64,000 bases of DNA from Methylobacterium sp. Leaf118. GTDB lineage: Bacteria; Pseudomonadota; Alphaproteobacteria; Rhizobiales; Beijerinckiaceae. The stretch covers positions 26,580 to 90,579 of the forward strand of contig NZ_CAKLBV010000015.1 in the NCBI RefSeq assembly GCF_920984675.1, written 5' to 3'. Under the pieces are notes generated by a model. The model did not search any database, was not told the DNA's origin, and saw nothing but the letters and a program-made list of their open reading frames with translations. Shown piece after piece: positions 1-11,412 of the stretch (positions are counted from its first letter, which is position 1; the number at the start of each line of letters is the position of its first letter). Position numbers and translations under genes: made by a program.

Positions 1-830
1 CCGGCAACGATACCTACGTCGTCGATCGGGCGGGCGACCAGGTGTTCGAGGCGATCGGCCGCGGCCGCGACGTGGTGAACACGTCCGTGTCCTACACCCT
101 GGCCACCGGCCAGGAGATCGAGGAACTGCGGGTGGTCGACAAGGCCGCCAAGACCACCCTCGCCCTCACCGGAAACGGATTCGCCAACAAGATCGTCGGC
201 GATGCCGGCAACAACCGCCTCGACGGCGGCGGCGGCAGCGATGCCCTCTATGGTGATGCCGGCAACGACACCTACCTCGTCGACCATGCCGGCGACCAGG
301 TGTTCGAGGCGACGGGCGGCGGCCGGGACGCGGTCGCGACATCGGTCAACTACACCCTCACTGCCGGCCAGGAGATCGAGGAACTGCGGGTTCTCCTGTC
401 GGCCGGCGACCGGGCGATCAACCTGACCGGCAATGCGCTGGCCCAGACGGTGATCGGCAATAACGGCGCCAACGTGCTGAACGGCGCTTGGGGCAACGAC
501 GTGCTGACCGGCCGGGGTGGGGCCGACACCTTCGTCTTCGCCAACGCGCTCGGCACCAACAACGTCGACCGCATCACCGATTTCGCTTCCGAGGACACGA
601 TCCGGCTGTCGAAGAGCATCTTCACGGCGCTCGCGCCGGGTGATCTCGGCCCCACCAGCTTCAAGAACATCAGCATGGGCACAGCGGATGCGGATGACCG
701 CATCCTCTACAAGCAGTCGACCGGGGAGCTGTTCTACGATGCGGACGGCGCGGGCGGCAGCGCGATGGTGAAGTTTGCCGTGCTCGATAACAAGGTCGCG
801 CTTACGGCGGCCGACTTCTTCATCGTGTGA
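1..830 (+). CDS. RTX-type calcium-binding repeat protein, C-terminal part (5' end outside window)
   Basis: The reading frame is open from base 3 to a TGA at 828-830, so about 275 C-terminal residues are visible and the true start lies to the left. The visible part contains glycine/aspartate-rich nonapeptide-type repeats (GDAGNNRLDGGGGSDALYGD, then GNNGANVLNGAWGNDVLTG) of the haemolysin-type calcium-binding family. These alternate with a repeated module of about 80 residues carrying DTYxVDxAGDQVFEAxGxGRD and YTLxxGQEIEELRV. The last 110 residues lack repeats and begin ADTFVFANALGTNNVDRITDF, the usual C-terminal element of RTX proteins secreted by a type I system. Secretion and Ca2+ binding are family knowledge. 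The cargo function cannot be read, because any catalytic domain would be upstream. Confidence 0.85.
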   Translation, partial: GNDTYVVDRAGDQVFEAIGRGRDVVNTSVSYTLATGQEIEELRVVDKAAKTTLALTGNGFANKIVGDAGNNRLDGGGGSDALYGDAGNDTYLVDHAGDQVFEATGGGRDAVATSVNYTLTAGQEIEELRVLLSAGDRAINLTGNALAQTVIGNNGANVLNGAWGNDVLTGRGGADTFVFANALGTNNVDRITDFASEDTIRLSKSIFTALAPGDLGPTSFKNISMGTADADDRILYKQSTGELFYDADGAGGSAMVKFAVLDNKVALTAADFFIV

Positions 831-984
831 GGTGCGGTGTCGGATCGGGTGGCCGGGGCGCGCCGCCGAGGCGCAGGTCGCAACGCCCCCCGCCGGGGCG
901 CGGGTGTCACCCGGTCCGCCTGAGGGCTCTCGGACGATCGTCCCGGACGGCGTGACCGCGCGGTCCGGGGACGGATCGCCGAGG

Positions 985-1002
985 CGCGGCGGCTCCGCCG
1001 CG
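985..1002. terminator. GC-rich hairpin between RTX gene and hupE/ureJ
   Basis: An 8-bp perfect stem (CGCGGCGG/CCGCCGCG) with a 2-nt loop lies between two convergent genes. There is no clear T-tract, so a terminator role is an inference from position only. Confidence 0.3.
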
Positions 1003-1044
1003 ATCGCCGGACCGGGTCCGGGATCACGGGGGAGCCCGGGCCCC

Positions 1045-1608
1045 TCAGGCGCGCGGGGCGGCGGCGGGGCGCGAGCGCGGCAGCAGCCGCGTCACGGCAA
1101 GCCCGGCGGCGAGGCCGGCCGCGTGCAGGAGGGCGGTCGCCGCCAGGAAGCCGAGGCCGTAGCCCAGGCCCGAGGCCGTCTCCGGCATCTCGGCACCGTG
1201 CGCCGCGCCGTGGAAGACCGCGAAGGCGCCGACGAGGCCGGCCACCGCGGCCAGCGGCAGGAGCCGGGCGCAGAAGGCCAGGAGGACGAAGGCGCCGATC
1301 GAGGCGGTGATGGCCGGCTCGACGAAGGGCAGGGTCGGGCCGGTCATGGCCGAGGCGGCGCCCGCCGTCATCATGCCGAGGAAGGCCGCCGGCAGCAGCC
1401 ACAGCGCCCGGCCGCCGAGCAGGCCGGCGATGACGCCGACGGCGACCATCGCGAGGATGTGGTCGAGGCCGTGGATCGGGTGGGCGAAGCCGGCCGCGAA
1501 GCCGATCGCCTCGTCGTGGCCCGGATGGGCGAGGGCCGCGCCGGGGAGCAGCGCAAGGGTCGCGGCAAGCGCGAGGGCGATTGCGAGCGAGGGGGACCGA
1601 GGCGTCAT
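1045..1608 (-). CDS. hupE: HupE/UreJ family nickel permease
   Basis: This 187-residue membrane protein belongs to the HupE/UreJ family, which moves nickel (or cobalt) across the membrane for hydrogenase or urease maturation. The ATG at 1608 gives a signal-like N-terminus (residues 1-27) that would be cleaved just before HPGHDE. It is followed by the family motif HPIHGLDH at residues 43-50 and about six hydrophobic segments. An upstream in-frame start at 1662 would only add a charged, non-signal extension. The gene is the last of the urease block, about 70 bases after ureG, so nickel supply for urease is the likely job. Confidence 0.85.
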   Translation of the reverse strand: MTPRSPSLAIALALAATLALLPGAALAHPGHDEAIGFAAGFAHPIHGLDHILAMVAVGVIAGLLGGRALWLLPAAFLGMMTAGAASAMTGPTLPFVEPAITASIGAFVLLAFCARLLPLAAVAGLVGAFAVFHGAAHGAEMPETASGLGYGLGFLAATALLHAAGLAAGLAVTRLLPRSRPAAAPRA

Positions 1609-1680
1609 GGCCGTACTCCGAAAAGGGGCGGCGCCGTCGCGGGCCGCGGGGATCTTGAACACGTCATCGTCTTGAGCCCG

Positions 1681-2298
1681 TCACCGCGCGAGACCGCCGG
1701 CCTCGACGACGAAGCGGGCGATGGCGTCGGCGCCCTGCCCCTCGCGCAGCGAGGCGAAGACGTAGGGCCGCAGCCCGCGCATTCGGCGGGTATCCGCCTC
1801 CATCACCGAGAGGTCGGCACCGACGAGGGGGGCGAGGTCGGTCTTGTTGACGACGAGGAGATCGGAGCGGGTGATGCCGGGCCCGCCCTTACGGGGGATC
1901 TTCTCACCGCCGGCCACGTCGATCACGTAGAGGGTGAGGTCGGCCAGCTCCGGCGAGAAGGTCGCGGCGAGGTTGTCGCCGCCGGATTCGATCAGCACCA
2001 GGTCGAGGGCCGGGAAACGGCGGCGCATCTCGGCCACCGCCGCGAGGTTGATCGAGGCGTCCTCGCGGATCGCCGTGTGCGGGCAGCCGCCCGTCTCGAC
2101 GCCCAGGATGCGGTCCTCCGGCAGGGCGCCCGCGACGGTCAGGATCCGCGCATCCTCCTTGGTGTAGATGTCGTTGGTGATCGCGCAGATGTCGTAGCTG
2201 TCGCGCAGCCGCTTGCAGAGCTGCTCCATCAGCGCCGTCTTGCCGGAGCCGACGGGGCCGCCGATGCCGACGCGCAGCGGGCCGTTCACCGAAGTCAT
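1681..2298 (-). CDS. ureG: urease accessory GTPase UreG
   Basis: UreG is the SIMIBI-class GTPase that, with UreF and UreD(H), drives nickel delivery into apo-urease using metal handed over by UreE. The protein is 205 residues, the normal length. It has the P-loop GGPVGSGKT at residues 13-21, the metal-binding Cys-Pro-His motif at 72-74, ESGGDNL, and NKTD for guanine recognition. The start at 2298 was chosen because the preceding frame is shadow sequence of ureF and because [20 protein letters not shown] is the usual N-terminus. The gap to ureF is only 7 bases, indicating translation from one operon mRNA. Confidence 0.97.
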   Translation of the reverse strand: MTSVNGPLRVGIGGPVGSGKTALMEQLCKRLRDSYDICAITNDIYTKEDARILTVAGALPEDRILGVETGGCPHTAIREDASINLAAVAEMRRRFPALDLVLIESGGDNLAATFSPELADLTLYVIDVAGGEKIPRKGGPGITRSDLLVVNKTDLAPLVGADLSVMEADTRRMRGLRPYVFASLREGQGADAIARFVVEAGGLAR

Positions 2299-2305
2299 GA
2301 TGTCC

Positions 2306-2974
2306 TCACGAGCGGAAGATCCGGGAATACTGGGTCTCGTGCCGGAACGAGCCGAGATCGACCCGAAGCGTCGCGGAGCCCAATGCGTCGAGGCCGAGGG
2401 GTTCGACTGCCTCGGCCAGGGCCGCCACGCGGGGGGTGAGCGCGGCGACGATGCGGGTGCCGGCGCCCTGGCCGATCGGGGCGCAGCGCAGGGCGGCCGA
2501 GACGATGGCTTGGACGAAGGCGAGCCCGTAGGCGGCAAGCGTCGGCGCCCGCGCGGTGCCGTGGGCCGCCGCGGCGGCGCCGACGGCGACGGGCAGCGCC
2601 ACCGGCCCGGGAAGCGCCGCGCCGACTGCGTCGAGGGCCGGACAGGGCCAGGCGGCGAGGGTCGCGTCGAGGAAGCTGCGGCCCTGCTGGCTCGTCTCCA
2701 GATGCAGCTCCCGGGAAGGGGCCATCGCCAGGGCGAGGGCGTTGACGGCCGCGAGCGCCGCGCCCTCCCCGCCCGCGCGGTGGGCGTGGGCGGTCAGGAT
2801 CAGGTCGTTGCGCCCGGCCCCGAGTGCCAGCACGTCGCCGAGCCAGGCCGCGAGCCCCGCCTCGTCGGCGACCGCGCCGGTCTCCACCGCCCATTCGAGC
2901 CCGTGGGAATAGGCGAAACCACCGACCGGATAGGCCGGCGACAGCCACGCCATCAGCCGCAGCGCCTCAATCAT
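2306..2974 (-). CDS. ureF: urease accessory protein UreF
   Basis: UreF binds the UreD-apourease complex and recruits UreG, acting as the GTPase gate in nickel insertion. This copy has 222 residues. The N-terminal [21 protein letters not shown] is the family signature, and the all-helical remainder ends near [11 protein letters not shown], as usual. The start at 2974 overlaps the last 8 bases of ureE, so the two are translationally coupled. The longer open frame upstream is a shadow of ureE. Confidence 0.96.
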   Translation of the reverse strand: MIEALRLMAWLSPAYPVGGFAYSHGLEWAVETGAVADEAGLAAWLGDVLALGAGRNDLILTAHAHRAGGEGAALAAVNALALAMAPSRELHLETSQQGRSFLDATLAAWPCPALDAVGAALPGPVALPVAVGAAAAAHGTARAPTLAAYGLAFVQAIVSAALRCAPIGQGAGTRIVAALTPRVAALAEAVEPLGLDALGSATLRVDLGSFRHETQYSRIFRS

Positions 2975-3496
2975 GCCGGTGCGGCCTGCCGCCGTGGTCA
3001 TGCGGATGGGCGTGGTCATGGTCGTGATCATGCCCGTGGCCGTGGCCGTGGTGATGACCATGGCCACCCTGGTAGGCGCCGCCCTCCGGCCGGAACGGAC
3101 GCTCAACCGGCTCGGCCTGGCCCCCGAGGCCCCGCACCATCTCGGCCAGCACGTGGTCATGCGCGATCCACACCGACTCCGCCCCGATCTCGGCGGGGAC
3201 ATGCCGGTTGCCGATATGCCAGATCAGGCGCTTGAGGGCGTGGTCGGAGGACGCGCGGATCTCGAGCAGGCGCTCGGAGGCCGCCTCGACCCAGACGAGG
3301 CGGCCATCCTCGAGAACGAGGGCGTCCCCGTCCTCCAGCACCGTTGCCTCGGGAAGATCGAGCAGGAAGGCGAGGCCGCCGACCCCACGCATGGCGATGC
3401 GGCGGCGGTGCCGGTCGCCGTGGTCGAGCACGACGCGGTCGACGATCTCGCCGCGCTGCAACGCATCGCGGCGGATGAGGCTGCGGGCGCGGATCA

Positions 3497-3497
<1 letters not shown>
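2967..3497 (-). CDS. ureE: urease nickel metallochaperone UreE with His-rich tail
   Basis: UreE is the nickel-binding chaperone that delivers the metal to UreG. It has 176 residues: an N-terminal peptide-binding domain, a ferredoxin-like metal-binding domain ([13 protein letters not shown] region, around residues 92-104), and a 33-residue C-terminal tail containing 15 histidines. Such tails store or buffer nickel in the UreE of Klebsiella and others. The start ATG shares one base with the ureC stop (TGATG), and the gene overlaps ureF by 8 bases. Confidence 0.96.
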
Positions 3498-5223
<1,726 letters not shown>

Positions 5224-5227
<4 letters not shown>

Positions 5228-6546
5228 CGGCGTCCCTCGGCGGCGGGCGTGGCGGTGTCTTCGGTGGTCGCCTCGATGGGGCCGGCCCCGAGCAAGTGGT
5301 AGGCCAGGATCGCCCCGAAGGTCGCGGTGCCGATGCCGCCGAGCGCGAAATCGCCGAGCCGGATCGTCAGGTCGCCCGCTCCGGCGATGAGCGCCACGGC
5401 GACGGTGACGAGGTTGCGGGCGTCCGAGAAGTCGGTCCGGTCCTGCACCCAGATGCGCCCGCCGGTCGCGGCGATCAGGCCGAACACCACCAGCGCCAGA
5501 CCGCCGACGACCGGCCCCGGGATCGTCAGCACCAGGGCCCCGAATTTGGGCGAGAAGCCGAGCAGGATGGCAAAGCCCGCCGCCGCGACGAAGACGAGCG
5601 TCGAGTAGATGCGGGTGACCGCCATCACGCCCATGTTCTCGGCATAGGTCGTCACGCCGGTTCCGCCGCCCATTCCCGACAGGATGGTGGCGAGCCCGTC
5701 GGCGAGGAAGCCGCGGCCGATCAGCGGATCGTAGTCGCGCCCCGTCATCGCGGCGATCCCCTTGATATGGCCGAGGTTCTCCGCGACCAGGATGAGGGCG
5801 ACCGGCGCGATCAGCACCAGGGCGGGGCCCGAGAAGACCGGCGCGGAGAAGGTCGGCAGGCCGATCCAGGCGGCCTCGGAGAGCCGTGCGAAGTCGATCG
5901 GCCGGGCGAGCGCGAGCCCGTTGGCCAGCAGGAGGTAGAGCCCGTAGGCGACCGCCGCCCCGATCAGGATCGGCAGGCGCCGCGCCATCCGGCGCCCGCG
6001 CACCGCCACGAGCCCGACGAGAAGCGCCGTCACCAGCCCCATGGCGGTGTCGAAGCCGGACCCCGAGAGGCTCTTGACCGCGACGGGGGCGAGATTGAGC
6101 CCGATCGCCGCCACGATGGCGCCGGTGACGACGGGAGGCATCAGCCGCTCGATCCAGGCGGTGCCCGACCGATGCACGGCGAGCCCGATCAGGGCGTAGA
6201 CCGCGCCGCAGGCGACGATGCCCCCGAGCGCCACGCCGATGTTCGGGTTCGGGCCTGTCCCGGCATAGCCGGTGGCGGCGATCACCACGGCGATGAAGGC
6301 GAAGCTCGAGCCGAGATAGGAGGGCAGCCGCCCGCCCGTCAGCGCGAAGAACAGCAGCGTGCCGATGCCGGAGAACAGGATCGCGGTGTTGGGGTCGAAC
6401 CCCATCAGGATCGGCGCGAGCGCGGTCGAGCCGAACATCGCGACGACGTGCTGGAGCCCCAGCACCAGCGTCTGCCCGGTCGGCAGCCGCTCGTCGGGCG
6501 CGACCTCGCCGGAGGTTTTCAGGCGCCAACGGGGAAAGTAGCTCAC
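5224..6546 (-). CDS. NCS2-family pyrimidine/purine permease (RutG/UraA-like) inside the urease operon
   Basis: This 440-residue protein has 12-14 hydrophobic segments and belongs to the NCS2 nucleobase:cation symporters. The motifs [19 protein letters not shown] near the N-terminus and [19 protein letters not shown] in the middle resemble uracil/pyrimidine permeases such as UraA and RutG. The gene starts with GTG at 6546, overlapping the ureAB stop (GTGA), and its stop overlaps the ureC start (ATGA), so it is translated as part of the urease operon. Nucleobase catabolism ends in urea, so the pairing makes metabolic sense. Urea or another small ureide as substrate is possible, and specificity cannot be read from the sequence. 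Confidence 0.9.
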
Positions 6547-7163
6547 AGCTCGCCCATCACCGCGCCGCGGAACCCGTACACCGTCCGCCTGCCGGCGAGG
6601 GGCACCAGCGTCACCTCCCGGGTCGAGCCCGGCTCGAACCGCACCGCCGTGCCGGGCGCGATGTCGAGGCGCTGGCCGCGGGCTCGCTCGCGCTCGAACA
6701 CGAGGCCGGGATTGACCTCGTAGAAGTGGTAATGCGAGCCGACCTGGATCGGCCGGTCGCCGGTGTTGGCGACCGTGATCACCGTGCGCGGCGCTCCCGC
6801 GTTGAACACGATCGCGCCCGGACCCGTCGTCACCGCGCCCGGCACCTCGGCGGAGGGCGCGCCGCGGATCGGGTGGTGGACCGTGACGAGCTTGGTGCCG
6901 TCGGGGAATGTCGCCTCGACCTGGATGTCGTGGATCATCTCGGGGATGCCCGGCATGACCTGATCGGCGGTGAGCACCTGCGCGCCCGCCTGCATCAGCT
7001 CGGCGACGGAGCGCCCGTCGCGGGCGCCCTCGACCACGAAATCGGTGATGAGCGCCACCGCCTCCGGGTGGTTGAGCTTGACGCCGCGCGCCAGCCGGTT
7101 GCGGGCGACCTGCGCCGCCATGGCGACGAGGAGCTTGTCTTTCTCGCGGGGCGTGAGGAGCAA
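6543..7163 (-). CDS. ureAB: fused urease gamma/beta subunit
   Basis: One polypeptide carries both small urease subunits: the gamma part (about residues 1-95, beginning [12 protein letters not shown]) and the beta part (from about residue 100, with HYHFYEVNP and the C-terminal AGRRTVYGF). Fusion of the two also occurs in Helicobacter UreA and some actinobacteria. The start is a choice. TTG at 7163 yields the canonical gamma N-terminus and has AGGAC 7 bases upstream, whereas the first in-frame GTG at 7202 would add 13 residues unlike the family. With the TTG start the product has 206 residues. It overlaps the downstream permease gene by 4 bases. Confidence 0.93.
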   Translation of the reverse strand: MLLTPREKDKLLVAMAAQVARNRLARGVKLNHPEAVALITDFVVEGARDGRSVAELMQAGAQVLTADQVMPGIPEMIHDIQVEATFPDGTKLVTVHHPIRGAPSAEVPGAVTTGPGAIVFNAGAPRTVITVANTGDRPIQVGSHYHFYEVNPGLVFERERARGQRLDIAPGTAVRFEPGSTREVTLVPLAGRRTVYGFRGAVMGEL

Positions 7164-7225
7164 GGGCGCCGTCCTGTCTTCGAATCGAGCCGGATCATGC
7201 ACGCGGCGTGCAAGACCGCCACCCG

Positions 7226-8164
7226 TCAGGTCTGCCAGACGCGGGGCATCGGCGTCCCGCGATAAGAGGCGAGGAAGCGGGCGGCGCGGCCGCGCAACGC
7301 CCCGACCTCGGGGCCGAGGAAGCGCAGGACGAGATGCCCGTTCCAGGCGCTCGCGGCGGCCTCGGTTCCGTCATCCGCGTCCGCTGCGGCGAGATGGGCG
7401 CGGGCCTCCTCGATCCGCCCCTCGGCGCCCGGCGACAGATCGAGGATCGTGCCCGTGGCGCGCGCCCCCCCGCCGATGGCCGCCCGGGCGAGCAGCGCCG
7501 AGACCGGACCGTCGAGCCGCACGGTGTCGGCATAGACGAGGCGTCCGGCCCGGCGCACCCGCCAGACATCCTCGAACAAGGCCTCCCGAAGGATCTCGCC
7601 CCGGGCGGCGCGGCCGAAGGCGACGATCTCGACGAGGAGCAAGGCGGCGTCCTCGGCGAGGTCGGCCTCCAGGGTCCGGCGCAGGTGCGAGCGATCGAAC
7701 AGGATCGTCTCCTGCGGCAGCCATGCGAGGCGCGCGCCGGCCCCGAGATCGAGGCGGTTGCGGACATGGCTCACCGGGCCGTCGGAGCGATAGACCTTTT
7801 CCGCGGCGACGGTGGTCAGCACGAGGTCGGCCCCCGGATCGAGCCGGGCGGAGACGGAAAAGTCGTCGCCGCAGGCGATGCCGCCCGCGGTGTTGACGAG
7901 GATGCCCTCCATCGTCCCGGCGAGCCGGGGGAAGCGCAGCCGCGACGGCCCGGATTCGGCGAGATCCGTCAGCCGTGTCGGCCCGCCCGCAGTGACGGGG
8001 CCGACCTGGAGATCGACATGGCCGCGCGAGCGCTGCCGTGACAGCGGGGCGGGACAGGGCGGCGGGGAGGCGTGGATGGTGCGGGCCCTCGGGCGGGTGA
8101 CGGGCGCGTCCGGCCCCTGCCCTTCCTGGCGCGGGCCCGCCCGCCGGGCAACCGGCGCCGCCAC
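7226..8164 (-). CDS. ureD: urease accessory protein UreD (UreH)
   Basis: UreD is the scaffold that binds apo-urease and channels nickel from UreG. Family features include [30 protein letters not shown], a conserved [14 protein letters not shown] and [16 protein letters not shown]. The length is 312 residues from a GTG at 8164. The first 45 residues are proline/arginine-rich and poorly conserved, so the real start may be downstream. This is the first gene of the urease block, with ureAB starting about 60 bases after its stop. Confidence 0.94.
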   Translation of the reverse strand: MAAPVARRAGPRQEGQGPDAPVTRPRARTIHASPPPCPAPLSRQRSRGHVDLQVGPVTAGGPTRLTDLAESGPSRLRFPRLAGTMEGILVNTAGGIACGDDFSVSARLDPGADLVLTTVAAEKVYRSDGPVSHVRNRLDLGAGARLAWLPQETILFDRSHLRRTLEADLAEDAALLLVEIVAFGRAARGEILREALFEDVWRVRRAGRLVYADTVRLDGPVSALLARAAIGGGARATGTILDLSPGAEGRIEEARAHLAAADADDGTEAAASAWNGHLVLRFLGPEVGALRGRAARFLASYRGTPMPRVWQT

Positions 8165-8292
8165 GGTTGTTCCGAGGACGCGCTGCGAAGCCTGCCATCG
8201 ATGACCGGCCGCGACGCCATCCCGCGCCGCGCAGCCTCGATGGGTTCCGCTGGCCCGACAGGAGGAAGGGAGACGCGGTGGGCACTATCCGG

Positions 8293-9345
8293 TCAGCGCA
8301 GGTCGGGCGGGCCCTCGCCCTTGCCGACGAAGGGGATTCCCTCGATCGGGCATTCCTCGGTGCCGACGCTGGCGCGGGTGAGGGCGCGCACCGCGTCGCG
8401 GGTCCCGTCGGGGTCCTCGATCCAGCGGCGGTAGAAGTCGTAGGGGCATTCCGACAGCCCGTGCCGGTTCTCCTGCGAATTGATCATGCCCGTGTAGCCG
8501 CGGTGCAGAAGCTTGAAGAGGTGATTTTCCGACTGACCGTGGGCGCGGAAGTCCCGGATCAGGAACTTCGAGAGAGCGGCGTATTGGATGCCCATCGTCT
8601 CCTCGCCGCACTCGCCCAGCGTCCGGCCATCGAAGCCGATGATCGCGGAATGGCCGAAGTAGGAATAGACCCCGTCGAAGCCGGCGGCGTTGGCGACCGC
8701 CACGTAGGTGTTGTTGGCGAACGCCATCGCCTTCGAGATGAGGATCTGCTGCTCCTTGGCCGGATACATGTAGCCCTGGCAGCGGATGATGAGCTCGGCG
8801 CCTCGCATGGCGCAGTCGCGCCAGATCTCGGGATAATTGCCGTCGTCGCAGATGATGAGGCTGATCTTGAGCCCCTTCGGACCATCCGAGACGTAGGTGC
8901 GGTCGCCCGGATACCAGCCCTCGATCGGGGTCCAGGGCATGATCTTGCGATACTTCTGCACGATCTCACCCTGGTCGTTCATCAGGATGAGAGTGTTGTA
9001 GGGTGCCTTGCGCGGGTGCTCCTCGTGCCGCTCCCCCGTGAGCGAGAACACGCCCCAGACCCGCGCCTTGCGGCAGGCCTCGGCGAAGATCTCGGTCTCC
9101 GCCCCGGGAATCGTCGAGGCGGTCTCGTACATCTCGCCGGCGTCGTACATGATCCCATGGGTCGAGTATTCCGGGAAGATCACCAGATCGAGGCCCGGCA
9201 GACCGGCCTTCATGCCGATGATCATATCGCCGATCTTGCTGGCGTTCTCGAGGACCTCGGCCTTCGTGTGAAGGCGAGGCATCGTGTAGTTGACCACCGC
9301 CACACCGACGCTGTCCTGGCTCGATGAGATGTCGCCGTGCATCAT
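8293..9345 (-). CDS. amiE: aliphatic amidase AmiE
   Basis: This is a nitrilase-superfamily amidase that hydrolyses short aliphatic amides (acetamide, propionamide) to the acid plus ammonia in the cytoplasm. It has 350 residues and aligns from the first residue with Pseudomonas AmiE (MxHGDISSS). The catalytic triad is Glu59 (FPEYS), a Lys at about 134 ([10 protein letters not shown]) and a Cys at about 166 ([12 protein letters not shown]). The start ATG at 9345 has a strong GGAGGA site just upstream. It lies between the porin and ureD genes on the same strand. A closely related formamidase (AmiF) is the main alternative, but the N-terminus and length fit AmiE. Confidence 0.93.
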   Translation of the reverse strand: MMHGDISSSQDSVGVAVVNYTMPRLHTKAEVLENASKIGDMIIGMKAGLPGLDLVIFPEYSTHGIMYDAGEMYETASTIPGAETEIFAEACRKARVWGVFSLTGERHEEHPRKAPYNTLILMNDQGEIVQKYRKIMPWTPIEGWYPGDRTYVSDGPKGLKISLIICDDGNYPEIWRDCAMRGAELIIRCQGYMYPAKEQQILISKAMAFANNTYVAVANAAGFDGVYSYFGHSAIIGFDGRTLGECGEETMGIQYAALSKFLIRDFRAHGQSENHLFKLLHRGYTGMINSQENRHGLSECPYDFYRRWIEDPDGTRDAVRALTRASVGTEECPIEGIPFVGKGEGPPDLR

Positions 9346-9381
9346 GGCGTTGTCCTCCACTCCAACACCGGACTTTTGGGG

Positions 9382-9406
9382 CGGGCCGCGGGATCGCCGC
9401 GGCCCG
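9382..9406 (-). terminator. hairpin after the FmdC-like porin gene
   Basis: A perfect 10-bp GC stem (CGGGCCGCGG/CCGCGGCCCG) with a 5-nt loop begins 18 bases after the porin stop and before amiE. It is probably a terminator or attenuator, although no T-tract follows. Confidence 0.45.
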
Positions 9407-9423
9407 CGTCGCGGTTGTGCCGA

Positions 9424-10896
9424 TCAGCCCGGCGCGAGGCCGAGCAGCGTGCCGAGCGGCACGACGAGGGTGAAGCCGCCGTAGAAGCCGTCCTTGGCGC
9501 GGCGGGCGGTGTAGGGGTTCCAGAACGAGTTCGGATTGACGACGTACTGGACGACGGGCTCGAGGATCACGCCCTTGCCGATATCGAGATGGGCGTTGGC
9601 CTCGAAGATCAGTTTGTCGCGGGAATAGGGCGCACCCGATCCGCCGGAGATGAAGTTCGCGTCCGACAGGAACTGGGTGTAGTTCTCGTTGAGGCGCTGC
9701 CAGTTGATCTTGAGCCCGTAGGTGTCGTTCGGACGGGTCTGATCGGGCGATTCGAGCAGGACGCCGAAGAACGAGTTGAACCGGATCGGGATGGTCGGAT
9801 CGAAGGCGTAGCCGGTGCCGGTATAGAGCGAGATCGCCGTCGGGTGCAGGTTGACGTCGCCCTTCGTGATCAGCCCGCCATCGGCGCGCCAGACCGTCTG
9901 CTTGCCGGTGAGCACGATGCCCGAGGTGCCGGATTTCTGCAGCACCGGATCCCCCGGGTTGAGGCCCTTGGAGGTGCCGAACACGGTCTTGAAGTTGTCC
10001 TCGTGGTCGGCGGTGTTGACGAAGCCGGTGAGCGAGACGCGGCCCGGATAGGCGGTCATCGTGTAATCGGTCTTGAACCCGATCTCGGTCATGACGAGTG
10101 CGCCGGCGATGCGCTCGTAGCCCCAGTCATAGCCGGACAGCACGTTGGTGCCCGGGTTCACCGTGAAGGCGCCGGCCTGGATGTAGGTGGTCGGCGACAT
10201 CTGGTAGGCGACGTTGGCGCCCCAGACCCCGAAGAGCGGCGAGGTGAAGCCGGCGTTGAAGTAGAACATGTCCTGGAAGCAGGTGTTGATCGAGTTGCAC
10301 GGCGGCAAGCCGTAATAGCGGTCCGGATGCGTGCGGCCGAATTCGACGACGAGGCGGTCGTCGAGGAGCTTCTGCTCGTAGGTGAGCAGCGAGAGGCGGT
10401 TGTTGTTGGGGGTGAAGGGCGGCTGGTAGCCGACCGTGGTGTCGCCGATATCGCTGGCGTGGTTGGTGTTGCGGACGAGCCCGAAGAAGGTCTGCGTGAA
10501 CTTGATCGTGCCGCCACTGATGTTGGCGAGCCGCTGCATGTCGGCATTCATGCTGAGCACGAAATAGGCCGAGTTCGACTGCTCGCCGAGCCGCAGGCCG
10601 GTGCTCGGATTGGCTTGGTAGAAATCGTAGATGTTGATGTCGAAGGTCAGGCCGCGGGCGGCCATGTCGTTCGCCCAGGGGGCAAGGGGCCCGACCCGGA
10701 CCGGATCGGAGGGCTTGGCGGCGATGGCAGGATCGGTGCGCGGCTGGGTCTGATCGTTGAACTGTCCGACCGGCGAGGCCTGCTGCGCCTGCGCGGCCGT
10801 CCCGCCCAGAACGAGGCCGGCGGCCAGCACCGCGGAGGCGCCGAGCCCGAGCCCGGGTCGGTGGGGTCTGTGTGTTCGTCTCATCGTATTGCGCAT
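9424..10896 (-). CDS. outer-membrane porin, OprB/FmdC-like
   Basis: This 490-residue protein has a clear signal peptide (arginine-rich start, hydrophobic core, predicted cleavage after residue 37, AQA|QQ). The body has the alternating polar/aromatic character of a beta-barrel, ending with a terminal strand FYGGFTLVVPLGTLLGLAPG. It resembles carbohydrate-selective OprB-family porins. In Methylophilus methylotrophus, fmdC, next to fmdA/fmdB, encodes an outer-membrane porin for short-chain amides and urea, and the location here beside fmdA-fmdB suggests the same role (inference). ATG 10896 was chosen over a GTG 13 codons upstream because a GGGGA element precedes it. Confidence 0.75.
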   Translation of the reverse strand: MRNTMRRTHRPHRPGLGLGASAVLAAGLVLGGTAAQAQQASPVGQFNDQTQPRTDPAIAAKPSDPVRVGPLAPWANDMAARGLTFDINIYDFYQANPSTGLRLGEQSNSAYFVLSMNADMQRLANISGGTIKFTQTFFGLVRNTNHASDIGDTTVGYQPPFTPNNNRLSLLTYEQKLLDDRLVVEFGRTHPDRYYGLPPCNSINTCFQDMFYFNAGFTSPLFGVWGANVAYQMSPTTYIQAGAFTVNPGTNVLSGYDWGYERIAGALVMTEIGFKTDYTMTAYPGRVSLTGFVNTADHEDNFKTVFGTSKGLNPGDPVLQKSGTSGIVLTGKQTVWRADGGLITKGDVNLHPTAISLYTGTGYAFDPTIPIRFNSFFGVLLESPDQTRPNDTYGLKINWQRLNENYTQFLSDANFISGGSGAPYSRDKLIFEANAHLDIGKGVILEPVVQYVVNPNSFWNPYTARRAKDGFYGGFTLVVPLGTLLGLAPG

Positions 10897-11048
10897 CGTC
10901 GATCCCCAACCTGTGCTTTGCGCCGGCCTTCCCACGGGATGGTCCCCCGCTTGTCGCGTCGGCCGGCGGCTCCCTCACGGAGCGGTTTCGTTCGGCAAAA
11001 CTCCTCCCGGAGGGTCTGGCGACGGCCCATTCGGGCTTCGTCGCGGGC

Positions 11049-11072
11049 GGCGGCCGGATCGAGCCGGCCGCC
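11049..11072 (-). terminator. hairpin after fmdB
   Basis: A 9-bp perfect stem GGCGGCCGG/CCGGCCGCC with a 6-nt loop starts 21 bases past the fmdB stop and ahead of the porin gene. This is a likely end of the fmdA-fmdB transcript. Confidence 0.45.
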
Positions 11073-11092
11073 CCGGTGTCGTCGGGCCGCCC

Positions 11093-11410
11093 TCAGTGGC
11101 TGATCATCCAGGGCCGCGCGTTCGGGAAACTCTTGGCCGCCGCGGGGGCGGCGGCCGTCTTGGTGGGCGCGCAGCAGCCGCAGCCGGCCCCGTGGGCGCC
11201 GGAGCGCCGCGGCGCGTGGCGGCTGCGCTCGTTGGTGGCGTGGGCGGCCCTCAACCCCGGATCCATCCCCGCGATCCGCGGTGCGGTGAGGAAGGCCCGC
11301 TGGCAGGCCTCGCCGCAATCCGGGCAGGCATGCGGGTCCTTGAACTGCGCCATCGGGCGCAGAACCGTGAACGGACCACAGCTCTCGCAAGCGTAATCGT
11401 AGACCGGCAT
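11093..11410 (-). CDS. fmdB: FmdB-family zinc-ribbon protein
   Basis: This small protein (105 residues) has an N-terminal zinc ribbon of the FmdB family: MPVYDYACESCG with Cys8 and Cys11, and CPDCG with Cys29 and Cys32. The C-terminal half is low-complexity and contains a CGCC motif. FmdB of Methylophilus was proposed to regulate the formamidase gene, but its molecular role is unproven. The ATG at 11410 begins 2 bases after the fmdA stop and gives the canonical N-terminus. A TTG two codons upstream is possible but not preferred. Confidence 0.88.
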   Translation of the reverse strand: MPVYDYACESCGPFTVLRPMAQFKDPHACPDCGEACQRAFLTAPRIAGMDPGLRAAHATNERSRHAPRRSGAHGAGCGCCAPTKTAAAPAAAKSFPNARPWMISH

Positions 11411-11412
11411 GA

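Noticed and set aside
775..2439. Plus-strand frame of 554 codons over hupE and ureG
   Set aside because: It covers two clearly recognised genes on the opposite strand and has no domain signature.
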